Notes under the pieces: generated by a model
What the model saw: the letters and a program-made list of their open reading frames with translations, nothing else
Database searches by the model: none
What the model was told of the DNA's origin: nothing
Position numbers and translations under genes: made by a program
Part shown: piece by piece, positions 55,921-64,000 of the stretch
How the letters are laid out: each line of letters starts with the position of its first letter
Numbering within the stretch: the first letter of the stretch is position 1
Assembly: GCF_016908275.1 (NCBI RefSeq)
Contig: NZ_JAFBDN010000007.1
Coordinates: 22,633 to 86,632 of the forward strand
Direction of reading: 5' to 3'
Origin: Periweissella beninensis
GTDB lineage: Bacteria > Bacillota > Bacilli > Lactobacillales > Lactobacillaceae
DNA: 64,000 bases

Positions 55921-56922
55921 ATGGCGAAGATGACAATTAAAGATATTGCAAAACTCACTAATGTTTCGGTGGCAACAGTTTCACGGTATATTAACGGCCA
56001 AACTAAGCGGATGTCACCAGCAACAGCTCAGCGAATAGCAGCGATTATTAAAAAATACGATTTTATTCCTAATAAGGCGGCGCAACAATTGAAGTTAAAA
56101 AAAACCGGTTTAATTGGGGTGATGATTGCTAATATTGATGATAACTTTGCGACTGAAGTCTTCAATGGGGCCGACGCAATTTTGCAAACGGCTGGTTATG
56201 ATGCAATCTTAGTTAATGCTGGTGATTCCCTTGAGCGAGAAACGACGCAAATGGCTAAGTTAAGACGGCAACAAATTGATGGGCTAATTTTACAACCATT
56301 GGTTAATCAAACAGCTCACTATAATAAGTTAATGACGCAAGCTTTACCAACTGTGTTAGTTGATCGCTACACCTTACCTTATCAGTGGCCATCAGTTACT
56401 TCGAATAATTTTGATGTTGGCCAAGCATTAGCGCATGTGATTAGCAGTAAAAAGTATCAACAAGTCATTATTTATACTGAAAATCCTCAATTTGTGACTA
56501 GTCGCTATGAACGCATACAGGGTTTACAATCTGCTTTAAAAACAACTACGCTTAAAATTATTATTAAACAAATAAGTGCAAAGGATTTTAATCAAGCACA
56601 AAATTATACAGAGTTAAAAGCACTTACTAATAATTTTCAAATCAAAACAGCCATCATTGCATTAAAGGAAGAATTATTAATTCAAATTCTAGCTTTAATT
56701 AATTTTTACCAACTCAAGTATCCGACACAAATTGGGATTACCGGGTTTGCTGATTCACCAATGTTAGCAATATTAGCACCAGACTTAACGCTAGTTAGTC
56801 AAGGCCCCTATGCGATTGGCGCCATTGCAGCGGAAATGTTAATTAAACAATTAAATAATACACCAAGTGCAAACCTTGATTATCAACATCCGGCCACGAT
56901 TAAAAAACGGCGATCTTTGTAA
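55921..56922 (+). CDS. LacI-family transcription regulator (KdgR-like)
   Basis: 333 aa. The helix-turn-helix is TIKDIAKLTNVSVATVSRYINGQ; the hinge lies in PNKAAQQLKLKKTGLIGV, followed by a periplasmic-binding-protein-like core with GITGFADSPMLAILAPDLTLVSQGPYAIGAIAAEMLI. It resembles KdgR-type regulators of hexuronate or ketogluconate use. The degenerate PfkB (KdgK-like) gene two genes upstream is the only possible metabolic link. GATGAGG precedes the ATG. Confidence 0.9.
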   Translation: MAKMTIKDIAKLTNVSVATVSRYINGQTKRMSPATAQRIAAIIKKYDFIPNKAAQQLKLKKTGLIGVMIANIDDNFATEVFNGADAILQTAGYDAILVNAGDSLERETTQMAKLRRQQIDGLILQPLVNQTAHYNKLMTQALPTVLVDRYTLPYQWPSVTSNNFDVGQALAHVISSKKYQQVIIYTENPQFVTSRYERIQGLQSALKTTTLKIIIKQISAKDFNQAQNYTELKALTNNFQIKTAIIALKEELLIQILALINFYQLKYPTQIGITGFADSPMLAILAPDLTLVSQGPYAIGAIAAEMLIKQLNNTPSANLDYQHPATIKKRRSL

Positions 56923-57075
56923 AATTTATTTAAAGGAGATTATTTTGTAAGTATAAGCGCTACATTAGTTTGTCAAAAAGGAAACTGATTTGTTTTTTTA
57001 GTGTAACACAACTGATATTTACAAATAGTATATTAACTCTAGCAATTAAATGAAGGATACACGGAATAAAAAATA

Positions 57076-57540
57076 ATGAAAACAAAAAATAATATAAAAT
57101 CACTAATCATGTTAGCCTTAACTTTAATCACCATTGCTGTCGGAGTTGGTACCACAAATGTTACCGCTGATGCTAGTTCACACCATATTAACGGTAAAAA
57201 AGTAGCTAAGTATGCTAAAAAGTTTATTGGGCGACCATATGTGTGGGGCGCTTCAAGTAAATATGCTTTTGACTGTTCAGGCCTAGTGACATATGTTTAT
57301 AAACATGCTGCTGGTGTCAAATTAGCACATTCATCACGCACACAAGCCAGACAAACGAAGCGAATTAAGTTAAGTTCAGTTAAAGCGGGTGATTTATTAT
57401 TTTGGTCACGGCGTGGGGTGGTATATCATGTCGCCATTGCTACCAGTAAAAATAGTTATGTCAATGCACTAGCACCAGGCTATGGGGTTAGAATGGGTGG
57501 CATGGGTTCACGACCAAATTTTGCCACGCGGGTAAGGTAG
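57076..57540 (+). CDS. Secreted NlpC/P60 peptidoglycan endopeptidase
   Basis: 154 aa. A signal peptide is at about 1-31. The NlpC/P60 domain fills the rest: YAKKFIGRPYVWGASSKYAFDCSGL with Cys67, then YHVAIA with His118, and Asn130 as probable third residue. It cuts gamma-D-glutamyl bonds in wall peptides. There is no separate wall-binding domain. It abuts the ISL3 remnant 20 bases downstream. Confidence 0.9.
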   Translation: MKTKNNIKSLIMLALTLITIAVGVGTTNVTADASSHHINGKKVAKYAKKFIGRPYVWGASSKYAFDCSGLVTYVYKHAAGVKLAHSSRTQARQTKRIKLSSVKAGDLLFWSRRGVVYHVAIATSKNSYVNALAPGYGVRMGGMGSRPNFATRVR

Positions 57541-57560
57541 CGCCAACCCCTAATAATCAT

Positions 57561-57660
57561 GGCGCTTTGTCAAATGGTACTGATAGACTAAACAATTAAA
57601 TTAATTTATTAAGCAACTAATTCATAATTTGGAATTAGTTGTTTTTTTGTAATTTATCGC
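57561..57660 (+). repeat. ISL3-family terminal sequence
   Basis: GGCGCTTTGTCAAATGG and the following about 100 bases are nearly identical to 63906-64000 and similar to 27524-27625. The transposase remnant on the minus strand ends 106 bases inside. The internal hairpin CAACTAATTC / GAATTAGTTG with T7 ends transcripts entering from the NlpC gene. Confidence 0.8.
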
Positions 57661-57666
57661 AAAATA

Positions 57667-57935
57667 TTAATTTTTAAAGCTAATTAAAATACGCTGTCTG
57701 AAGTTTTCAAAATTTCTAAAACCGTATGCAATACGACTAATAACTCTTATTTTATTGTTAATTCCCTCTACAGGGCCATTAGAAAATCTGTAATGTATTA
57801 TTAGCAACTATGGTTGCTAGTAAATAGTCTTTATCACGTTTTTTAAGACTGAAGAGAATGTCTTGATAAAAAGTATCGGCAGTTTTTAAATCAATTGATA
57901 ATGCTAAAATACGATCAATAACTTCAGTGTAGATC
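57667..57935 (-). pseudogene. ISL3-family transposase remnant, C-terminal part
   Basis: Read on the minus strand: EVIDRILALSIDLKTADTFY, then a frameshift near 57788, then RFSNGPVEGINNKIRVISRIAYGFRNFENFRQRI and a stop at 57667. This is the conserved C-terminus of ISL3 DDE transposases, including the catalytic Glu in GPVEGINNK. The N-terminal two-thirds are gone; unrelated sequence begins near 57935. The element cannot move by itself. Confidence 0.85.
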
Positions 57936-57939
57936 CGAG

Positions 57940-57974
57940 AAACCTCGCATAGCGAAGACAATCGCGGGGTTTTT
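57940..57974 (+). terminator. Orphan terminator-like hairpin
   Basis: AAACCTCGC / GCGGGGTTT, followed by T residues, at the broken edge of the IS remnant. It may be left over from a deleted gene. Confidence 0.6.
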
Positions 57975-58158
57975 ATCGATGATAGCAATTTATTGAAAAA
58001 TTAAATTAAAGTTATATATGCTATTACCTGAAAATTTTAAAAAATAAATATAATTAGTCGGAATTATTTTAAGCAAAATGTGATAATAGATTTGAAATAA
58101 AATTTAAATTAATGACTGTATTTATTCAACAATGCTGAATTATTCATGGGGGATTGGG

Positions 58159-59588
58159 ATGAAAAGTCGAGACTTAAAGCGTTATATAAAATTAGCCCAT
58201 CAAGTTGATAAACTAGCTGTTGAATTTGCAGCAATGACTGATCAAACTTTAAAAAAACAAACCCAAATTTTTAAAGATCAACTACAAAAAGGAATTGCTT
58301 TAGACACAATTTTAATCAGAGAGTATGCAATAATTCGGGAAGCAGATTAGCATGTGTTGGGAATGCGTCCATTCTTTAATCAGATTGTGGGGTTAATCGC
58401 GCTATTTTATCATAATGTTGCGGAAATGAAGACGGGCGAGAGTAAGACTCTAACGGCGACCTTGCCAATGTATTTACATGGGCTAATGGGGCCAGGGAAT
58501 TATTTAATTACGGCTAACGCTTATTTAGCTAACCGAGATGCGCAAAATATTGGTGTTGTCTACGAATGGTTAGGGCTAACAGTCGCCATTGGCACAATGC
58601 TAGATGAAAAAGATAATCCTGATCGAGATAAAAATACGCTTTACCAGGCTGATATTATTTATACAACTAATAGTGCATTAGGTTTTGATTATTTATTTGA
58701 TAATTTAGCTGCAACACCAGCTGATCAAGCAATTCAGGGCTTTAATTTTGCATTAATTGATGAAATTGATGCAGTATTATTGGATATGGCCCAAACACCG
58801 TTAGTTATTTCTGGTGCGCCGCGGGTGCAGTCTAATTTATATGGACTAGCAAATACTATGATTCACAAGCTTGGTCAAACAACAGATATTGGCCAAAGTA
58901 ATGACCAAAAAAAGTTCGGTTGACTAACAAGGGGATTGAAAAAGCTGAACATCTTTTTGGTATCACCGGGCTATTAACTACCCGCGGGCAAGATCTATAT
59001 CGACACTTATTATTAGCCTTACGGGTCACCTATTTATTTAAACTTAATCATGACTATGTTGTTGAAAATGGCGAAATTGTGTTATTAGATAATATCAATG
59101 GGCGTAAAATAGGCGGCACTAAACTCCAAGCCGGACTGCATCAAGCGCTAGAGGCGAAGGAAAAAATTCCAATTACTAATGAAAGTCGGGCAATAGCTTC
59201 AATTACATATCAAAATCTCTTTCGAAAATTTAAGAAACTAGCTGGTATGACTGGTACGGGGATGAGCGATCGCCAGGAATTTTTAGATACATATGGGTTA
59301 AATGTGGTGGCAATCCCCACCAACAAACCAGTTCAACGGATTGATAAACGTGATTTAGTCTTTGCTGATAACCAGACTAAAATATTAGCCTCAATTGAGG
59401 AAGTAAAGGCGGCGTATGCAATTGGGCGACCGGTTTTAATCGCGACTGGTTCAGTGACCATGTCAAATTTATATTCACGAATCTTATTAAATGGACAAAT
59501 TTCCCATTCGGTCTTAAATGCTAGTAGGGTGGCGCGTGAATCAGCAATTATTGCGCAGGCTGGTACGTATGGAGCAATCACCGTAACG
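58159..59588 (+). pseudogene. secA2: secA2 pseudogene (accessory Sec translocase)
   Basis: Reads as SecA2 from ATG 58159 (after GGGGG). Landmarks: EMKTGESKTLTATLPMYLHG (Walker A region, with Ser replacing Gly in GEGKT), NYLITANAYLANRDAQ, FALIDEIDAVLLDMAQTPLVISG (Walker B), KKLAGMTGTG. Lesions: in-frame TAG at 58348, a frameshift near 58915-58925, and loss of everything after AGTYGAITVT at 59588. SecA2 drives export of serine-rich repeat adhesins. No secY2, asp or adhesin gene is present in the window. Confidence 0.9.
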
Positions 59589-60425
59589 ATAAATTTTAAA
59601 GGCACTAGCATCAAAAAAAGTGTGCGCATAGGCCGTAAGTATCGCAGCAAACTGTGCTAAAATATGGTTCCCCACTGGATGGCCATAAGTATCGTTGATT
59701 TGTTTAAAGTGATCAATATCAAGAATCATAACCGTTTGGTTTTTGAAAGAATAGTCGCGGGCTAAAAAATCTATTTTTAGTGCTTGATAATTCAGTAATC
59801 CTGTTAATTCATCTTCAGAGGCTTGTTTAAGTTTTAAATCCAGTTCAGAGTTTTTAGCTTGAATATAGGTGATAAATTTATAGATTAATAAAATCACTAA
59901 TGCATTAACCAGATAGATAAATAATGTTTTCGTGGTTAGAAAGAAATTTAAATTAACATTATGAATGGCATCATTTTGAATTATTTCAACACTAGTATTT
60001 AAAATAGTAACGATAAATAATCCTAACCAGTTATTCAATTTTTTAATAATTGATAAGCACAGTGCTGTAAAGAAACCACTTAAAAGAACTGTGATGATTG
60101 CGATAGGCGCTAAGGTCACCTGCCAAATAGCAAAATAACCTAAAAGGACACAAGGTGTTAGCAATAAACAAATAGTAGACAAAAAGCCTTCAGTGGTTAA
60201 CGCCATAATCAAAATTGGGAGATAGTATAAAAATGAATGATGCAACAAAGCATTACTGGTCGAGACAATGGTGTAAGTAAACATAATATAACTAATAGTA
60301 TATGCCAAGTTGTAAAGTTTTTTATTTTTAATAAAACGTTGACTCTGTTACATAAATAACAAAGCAAGGATAATTAAAAACGCAAAGATAATAATTAGCG
60401 TATATTGATAAATATAAAGGATCAT
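59579..60425 (-). pseudogene. Truncated GGDEF diguanylate cyclase gene
   Basis: Starts at ATG with 5' end 60425, directly after the EAL gene. An in-frame TAA (60348-60350) follows 25 codons. About six membrane helices lead to the GGDEF domain (ASEDELTGLLNYQALKIDF, VMILDIDHFKQINDTYGHPVGNH). The sequence stops at KIYRYG-GD, in the middle of the GGDEF signature, where it runs into the secA2 remnant. It cannot make c-di-GMP. Confidence 0.88.
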
Positions 60426-60426
60426 T

Positions 60427-61116
60427 TTATTTACGGTTTTTCTCCTTATCTAGATGCCAACCCTGTTGCGCTAAGACACCATGATTTAAATAAAGATAAA
60501 AAATTTCGGCAGTACTTGTCCCTTCACCAATCAGAAAACATTGATTATAATTTTTCAAAAAACGTAGTAATTTATTAATCTTAGGGTAGGTCGTATTATC
60601 AACTAGATCAGCTGATAATTTTAAACCAACAACGTAGCGTAATAATTTAGCAAGATTAATCGTATCGTGAACCATATCGATATCATCCAATAGAATTTTA
60701 AAACCAGCTTGACTAATATTGTCTAAAATTATTTGTACATCATTTGTATCCATCTGTTGTGTCACCCGTTCTGTTAATTCAATAAGAATTTGCGGGTGAT
60801 ACGGCTTGATAACGTTTAAGAAAGGAATAAAATTTTTATCGACTGCTTGTAGTGGGTCGATATTAATGGATATAATCTTGGCAGAATTATTAGCTAACAG
60901 GTTAGTAATTTGAGTAGTAAGCTAGTCAAAAATTAATTTATTACCAGTAGCAGATTGGGTTAATAAGGTGAATTCTTTAGCAGGAAAGCGCTGTGTTTTT
61001 GCTGAACGGAGCAATAATTCATGAAACAAAAGTTTTTTCTTTAAAAGTGGACCATGTTTAGTAAATTGCCAAATTGGTTGTTCAACTAAATACCAGTCAT
61101 TAATATCAATTTTCAT
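60427..61116 (-). pseudogene. EAL-domain phosphodiesterase gene with nonsense codon
   Basis: One frame from 61116 to 60427 with a single TAG at 60922-60924. Landmarks: WYLVEQPIWQF, FHELLLR (EAL-equivalent), SINIDPLQ, ILIELTERV, ILLDDID, GLKLSAD, and GEGTST near the end. These match a c-di-GMP phosphodiesterase. Its stop is one base before the GGDEF start, so both formed an operon for c-di-GMP turnover. It is probably inactive unless the TAG is suppressed. Confidence 0.85.
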
Positions 61117-61376
61117 ACGTTAAAAATAGTCATGTAGCACTCAATTAGTAATACTACAGTCTATATCGCGATCCCTTCACTAAAATTAAATATTTACTTT
61201 TAAATATATTAAATCAGCACTTAACAGTCAATAAACTTTGGTAGAATGAAGCCAAATTACTAAAAAAACTAGCGTCAATTTGAGTTACTAGCTATTAATG
61301 GTATAATTGATTGTTAAATTTAAAAACATGGTATTATTAAATATTTTACGATATTGTGAAGGAAGTTAAGATATAA

Positions 61377-62009
61377 ATGAGAGATGAACCAGAAGTGACA
61401 CTAATGCGTGAGTTATTTGTGAATGATCAACGAGATTTTGCACATTTAACCAAATGGACCATTTTAGTACGCAAGTATAATTATGTTACCGATCAAAAGA
61501 TAGTAGAAAAAATCATTAAGCAACCACTGAACGCACCAGCAATTGAAACCTTATCAAATGATATTTTAAGATCAGTGGCGCTATTTGAGGCTACGAAACA
61601 AGGTGGAATGGTTTACGAAAAAATTAAAAGACAAGCGCCCACCACATACTTAGCAATTGTCTTAAATGATGTTGTTGTTGGTTCATTAGTTATCAGTCAG
61701 CGCAATCAAGCGGCTCAATCAGCCCAGGTCAGCTTATTTTTAGAAGAAAACATTGGTAATCGAAATTTATTAGCAGTTAATGTTATCTATATTTTAAAGA
61801 CGTTTGGTTATAAGCTTTATCGATTTAAGTACTTTGTTATCAATACCCCAATGCAAAATGCCAAAAAGATGCAATGGTTAGCATTACTTCATAGCCGTAT
61901 TAACTTATTCTCAGGTGCTAAATTGAACAATGAACCAATAACTATCTATCAAAGTGTCATTGAGGTTCTTGTTGATCAAGCAATCCCAAAGCATATTGAA
62001 AAAAAATAG
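61377..62009 (+). CDS. Unknown protein, weakly GNAT-like
   Basis: 210 aa, soluble. The central part (TTYLAIVLNDVVVGSLVISQRNQAAQSAQVSLFLEENIGNRNLLAVNVIYILKTFGY) has the strand order of a GNAT acetyltransferase, but I see no clear acetyl-CoA motif (Q/RxxGxG/A). A GAAGGAAG site lies about 14 bases before ATG 61377; a second Met is at 61404. It starts the operon with the SGNH hydrolase gene. Confidence 0.65.
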   Translation: MRDEPEVTLMRELFVNDQRDFAHLTKWTILVRKYNYVTDQKIVEKIIKQPLNAPAIETLSNDILRSVALFEATKQGGMVYEKIKRQAPTTYLAIVLNDVVVGSLVISQRNQAAQSAQVSLFLEENIGNRNLLAVNVIYILKTFGYKLYRFKYFVINTPMQNAKKMQWLALLHSRINLFSGAKLNNEPITIYQSVIEVLVDQAIPKHIEKK

Positions 62010-62028
62010 GGAGAAGTTACAAAAAATA

Positions 62029-62862
62029 ATGAGAAGCAAATTTGATATATTAAAAATTACACTAGCCTTGACGATTGGTGTGATTATCGCTTGGCCAATC
62101 CCAACAACCGTGCAATCAGGTAAAGGTAAACGGAATGAAATCGCTGCCCGTACGATTAATGTCAGTAAAAATTATGTCAGTTTTAGCAAAGGGACACAAG
62201 TTGGCAGATTGAGTCGGCATTTAAAAGTGGTCTCATTTGGTGACTCAATCACGAAGGGCAAAACTGCTGATGTTAATGGTAACCCAATCGTGGGAGTTAG
62301 TTATGTAAGATATGTCTTTCAATATGAAAAAGTTTTTACCGATCTTGGTGTTAGCGGCTCCGGTGTTTTACCGATCCCAGCTGGTAATAATATAATTTAT
62401 CAAAACTTGGGATACCAAATTAGTAAGCATCCAAATTTAATTAAAAGTGCAAATATTATTACAATTGCTTATGGGACTAATGAATATCGCTATTTGAGTG
62501 GAAAATTACAAAAACAAGCAGTAAAAGTATTGGATCAAGATTTAACGCACATTCAAGCCTTAAATCCAAATGCTCGTCTTATTGCCATGTTACCGCTAGA
62601 AAGATGGGTAACGAAAAAGCACATCCCGGCTTTGAAAACACATTATCGAATCAGTAAACATCATGGTTATTCATTAAATACGATTAGTAACAATTATCGG
62701 CAAGTGTACCAAAAGCATGGCGTGGAAATTTTAGATTGGAATGCACTAACCAATAAAATCTTGGTACGTTATAATCAAACCATTGATGGAACGCATCCGA
62801 CGCAACAAACGTATAATAAGTTAGGGATATACTTTGGTCGGTGGTTAACTGGTTTGGAATAA
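62029..62862 (+). CDS. Secreted SGNH/GDSL hydrolase
   Basis: 277 aa, start ATG 62029. One N-terminal hydrophobic segment (ILKITLALTIGVIIAWPI) acts as signal or anchor. SGNH blocks: VVSFGDSITKG (Ser), LGVSGSG (Gly), YGTNEYR (Asn) and DGTHPTQQTYNKLG (Asp, His). It is probably an extracellular esterase or deacetylase acting on surface polysaccharide. GGGAGAAG lies upstream, within the end of the preceding gene. Confidence 0.88.
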   Translation: MRSKFDILKITLALTIGVIIAWPIPTTVQSGKGKRNEIAARTINVSKNYVSFSKGTQVGRLSRHLKVVSFGDSITKGKTADVNGNPIVGVSYVRYVFQYEKVFTDLGVSGSGVLPIPAGNNIIYQNLGYQISKHPNLIKSANIITIAYGTNEYRYLSGKLQKQAVKVLDQDLTHIQALNPNARLIAMLPLERWVTKKHIPALKTHYRISKHHGYSLNTISNNYRQVYQKHGVEILDWNALTNKILVRYNQTIDGTHPTQQTYNKLGIYFGRWLTGLE

Positions 62863-62878
62863 GTAAATAGCGCGAAGC

Positions 62879-62908
62879 GCATCTAAATTTTATTAAGATG
62901 CATTTTTT
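62879..62908 (+). terminator. Terminator after SGNH gene
   Basis: GCATCTAA / TTAAGATGC stem, followed by T6. Confidence 0.7.
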
Positions 62909-63003
62909 ATTAAATAAATTGATAGAAAAAATTAATATTATTTATAAATAATTATTTTTAATTATTTTTTTTTACTCAAATAAGCTATTATTATCGTAAG
63001 AGA

Positions 63004-63033
63004 GATATATTGAATATATATACTCAATATATC
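63004..63033 (+). repeat. Perfect inverted repeat upstream of zinc-ribbon pseudogene
   Basis: GATATATTGA (63004-63013) and TCAATATATC (63024-63033), separated by 10 bases. It is a probable operator; a GGGGG ribosome-like site follows at 63036. Confidence 0.5.
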
Positions 63034-63095
63034 CTGGGGGCTCTTTAAAATGCTAGGAGTAACAATTATTTTGTTAATAATTAAAAATAAGTTAT

Positions 63096-63905
63096 ATGAC
63101 ATGTTAAAAATGTGGAACCCATAATCCACTAGATACAAAGTATTGTAAAAACTGTGGCCATTTTTTAAGAAATAAAGTTATTACAATAAGTGCCATTGAT
63201 TATACCGCGATCAAACGCAAAATGCCTAAATTTAAGCCGTGGTATACGCAAAAATTATTTATTGTTGGTTGTTTATTTATGTGTGGTCTATTAGCGTTAC
63301 TAGTGCACTATAATCGGCGCGAGTAACAAATTGCCCGGACTGTTAACCAGCTAGCTACTAAGCACATTTCATCCCAAGCAATCACTATAAAGGGGAATCA
63401 AGTACCTGCGCTAGGGTTTAAGCCGTATGCACAACAGTATCTCAAAATAAAGCAACAACAAAGTAAATTGCTGACTAAGTTAATTAACCAGCAACCTGTT
63501 AAAAATGTAAAAGTAATTGCTAAGCACTATTGGTGGGGCTACACAAATTACAAATTACAATTAACAGCAGTGCGCTTAACACTAAAAAATCTTAAGAAGA
63601 CTGACTTAATTTTACTTAATCAGCGCTCATTTCAAGGGCAAAAAAAATTAGTGATTAGTAATTTGGTACCTGGAAGCTACGAGATAACGTTGTTTAAGGC
63701 GAATAAGCAAGTTCAGCCTGTTAAGATGCTTAACCTTTCTAGTAACCAACAGCTAGTCTTTAACAGCACAGCTAAAAAAGAAGCACCTAAGCCTGTAGCT
63801 ATAAAAAAGAAACAGCACACACCGTTCACGCTTAAAGCGATGCAGAAACTCTTTATAAAAGGGTTTAAAACCGCTGAAAGTGGGGCTAGTGGGGCCACGT
63901 TTGTT
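63096..63905 (+). pseudogene. Zinc-ribbon membrane protein gene, broken and cut by IS
   Basis: One frame holds the whole protein with two stops: TAA at 63105 inside the first CxxC pair, and TAA at 63324. N-terminal zinc ribbon (KCGTHNPLDTKYCKNCG), one membrane helix (KLFIVGCLFMCGLLALLVHY), then an extracellular, Lys/Gln-rich region (VPALGFKPYAQQYLKIKQQQ; KVIAKHYWWGYTNYKLQL). The layout is TcaA-like. From 63906 the frame reads into an ISL3 end (GSLSNGTDRLNN), so the 3' part is separated or lost. Confidence 0.8.
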
Positions 63906-64000
63906 GGCTCTTTGTCAAATGGTACTGATAGACTAAATAATTAAATTAATTTATTAAGCAACTAATTCATAATTTGGATTAGTTGTTTTTTTGTAATTTA
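63906..64000 (+). mobile_element. ISL3-family element, left boundary at 63906, continuing outside window
   Basis: GGCTCTTTGTCAAATGG starts the element. The next 95 bases match 57561-57660 almost perfectly. By analogy, the transposase should lie beyond the window on the minus strand, ending near 64010. The 8 bases before it (CGTTTGTT) are the expected target duplication. Confidence 0.8.

Noticed and set aside
57779..57988. Small minus-strand open frame as a gene of its own
   Set aside because: Its middle is a frameshifted piece of ISL3 transposase and its N-terminus reads through an unrelated hairpin.
59541..59588. Continuation of the GGDEF frame through the secA2 remnant (CSIRTSLRNNC tail)
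   Set aside because: The tail is antisense secA2 sequence past the rearrangement junction, not part of the original protein.
63906..63944. C-terminal residues GSLSNGTDRLNN of the last frame
   Set aside because: They are encoded by the ISL3 end, not by the host gene.

Overview
The window is low-GC DNA from a Gram-positive lactic acid bacterium. Strong AGGAGG-type ribosome sites, intrinsic terminators and the gene set (Spx, MecA, CoiA, PepF, PASTA kinase, OatA, uppS-cdsA-rseP-proS) place it in the Lactobacillaceae. The archaeal-type PEP carboxylase suggests the Leuconostoc/Oenococcus/Weissella branch; the genus is an inference. There are no rRNA or tRNA genes and no CRISPR array. 

Layout. 1-4773: polA (5' truncated by the window), mutM, coaE, then gmk-rpoZ. 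5107-7514: a three-gene operon of unrecognised proteins, the last resembling a degenerate dimeric dUTPase. 7812-13340: ribokinase, M20 peptidase, an RsmF-like rRNA methyltransferase and envelope proteins (DUF948, YtxH-like). 13837-21362: stp-stk (PP2C phosphatase and PASTA kinase), then the envelope/translation operon uppS-cdsA-rseP-proS. 21524-27458: stress and competence genes (TRAP/HmoB-like, YhfI-like, spx, mecA, coiA, pepF). 27732-31891: a TauE-type permease, DUF697, a Pyr_excise-family protein, a decayed ydcF and a glutathione peroxidase. 32198-35162: an opuA-type osmoprotectant ABC operon. 35250-48003: aminotransferase, large GT-C-like membrane protein, PEP carboxylase, two unknown genes behind a palindromic promoter, zinc-independent L33-S14, a NEAT-like secreted protein, oxidoreductases, PEBP and a HigB-HigA toxin-antitoxin pair. 

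48158-57540 is enriched in envelope and accessory genes: OatA-like O-acetyltransferase, a two-gene operon encoding an unknown secreted protein and a probable secreted ADP-ribosyltransferase, RibD-like reductase, a degenerate PfkB protein, an MFS exporter, a LacI regulator and an NlpC/P60 hydrolase. 

57561-64000 is a decaying accessory region. It holds an ISL3-family remnant, a secA2 pseudogene fused by microhomology to a truncated antisense GGDEF gene, an EAL pseudogene with a nonsense codon, two intact genes (one a secreted SGNH hydrolase), and a broken zinc-ribbon membrane protein gene cut by a second ISL3 end that runs off the window. The most interesting item is the secreted ADP-ribosyltransferase (R195, STS 224-226, E263-x-E265) coupled to a secreted partner of unknown function. 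All functional calls come from reading the sequence; no database search was run.
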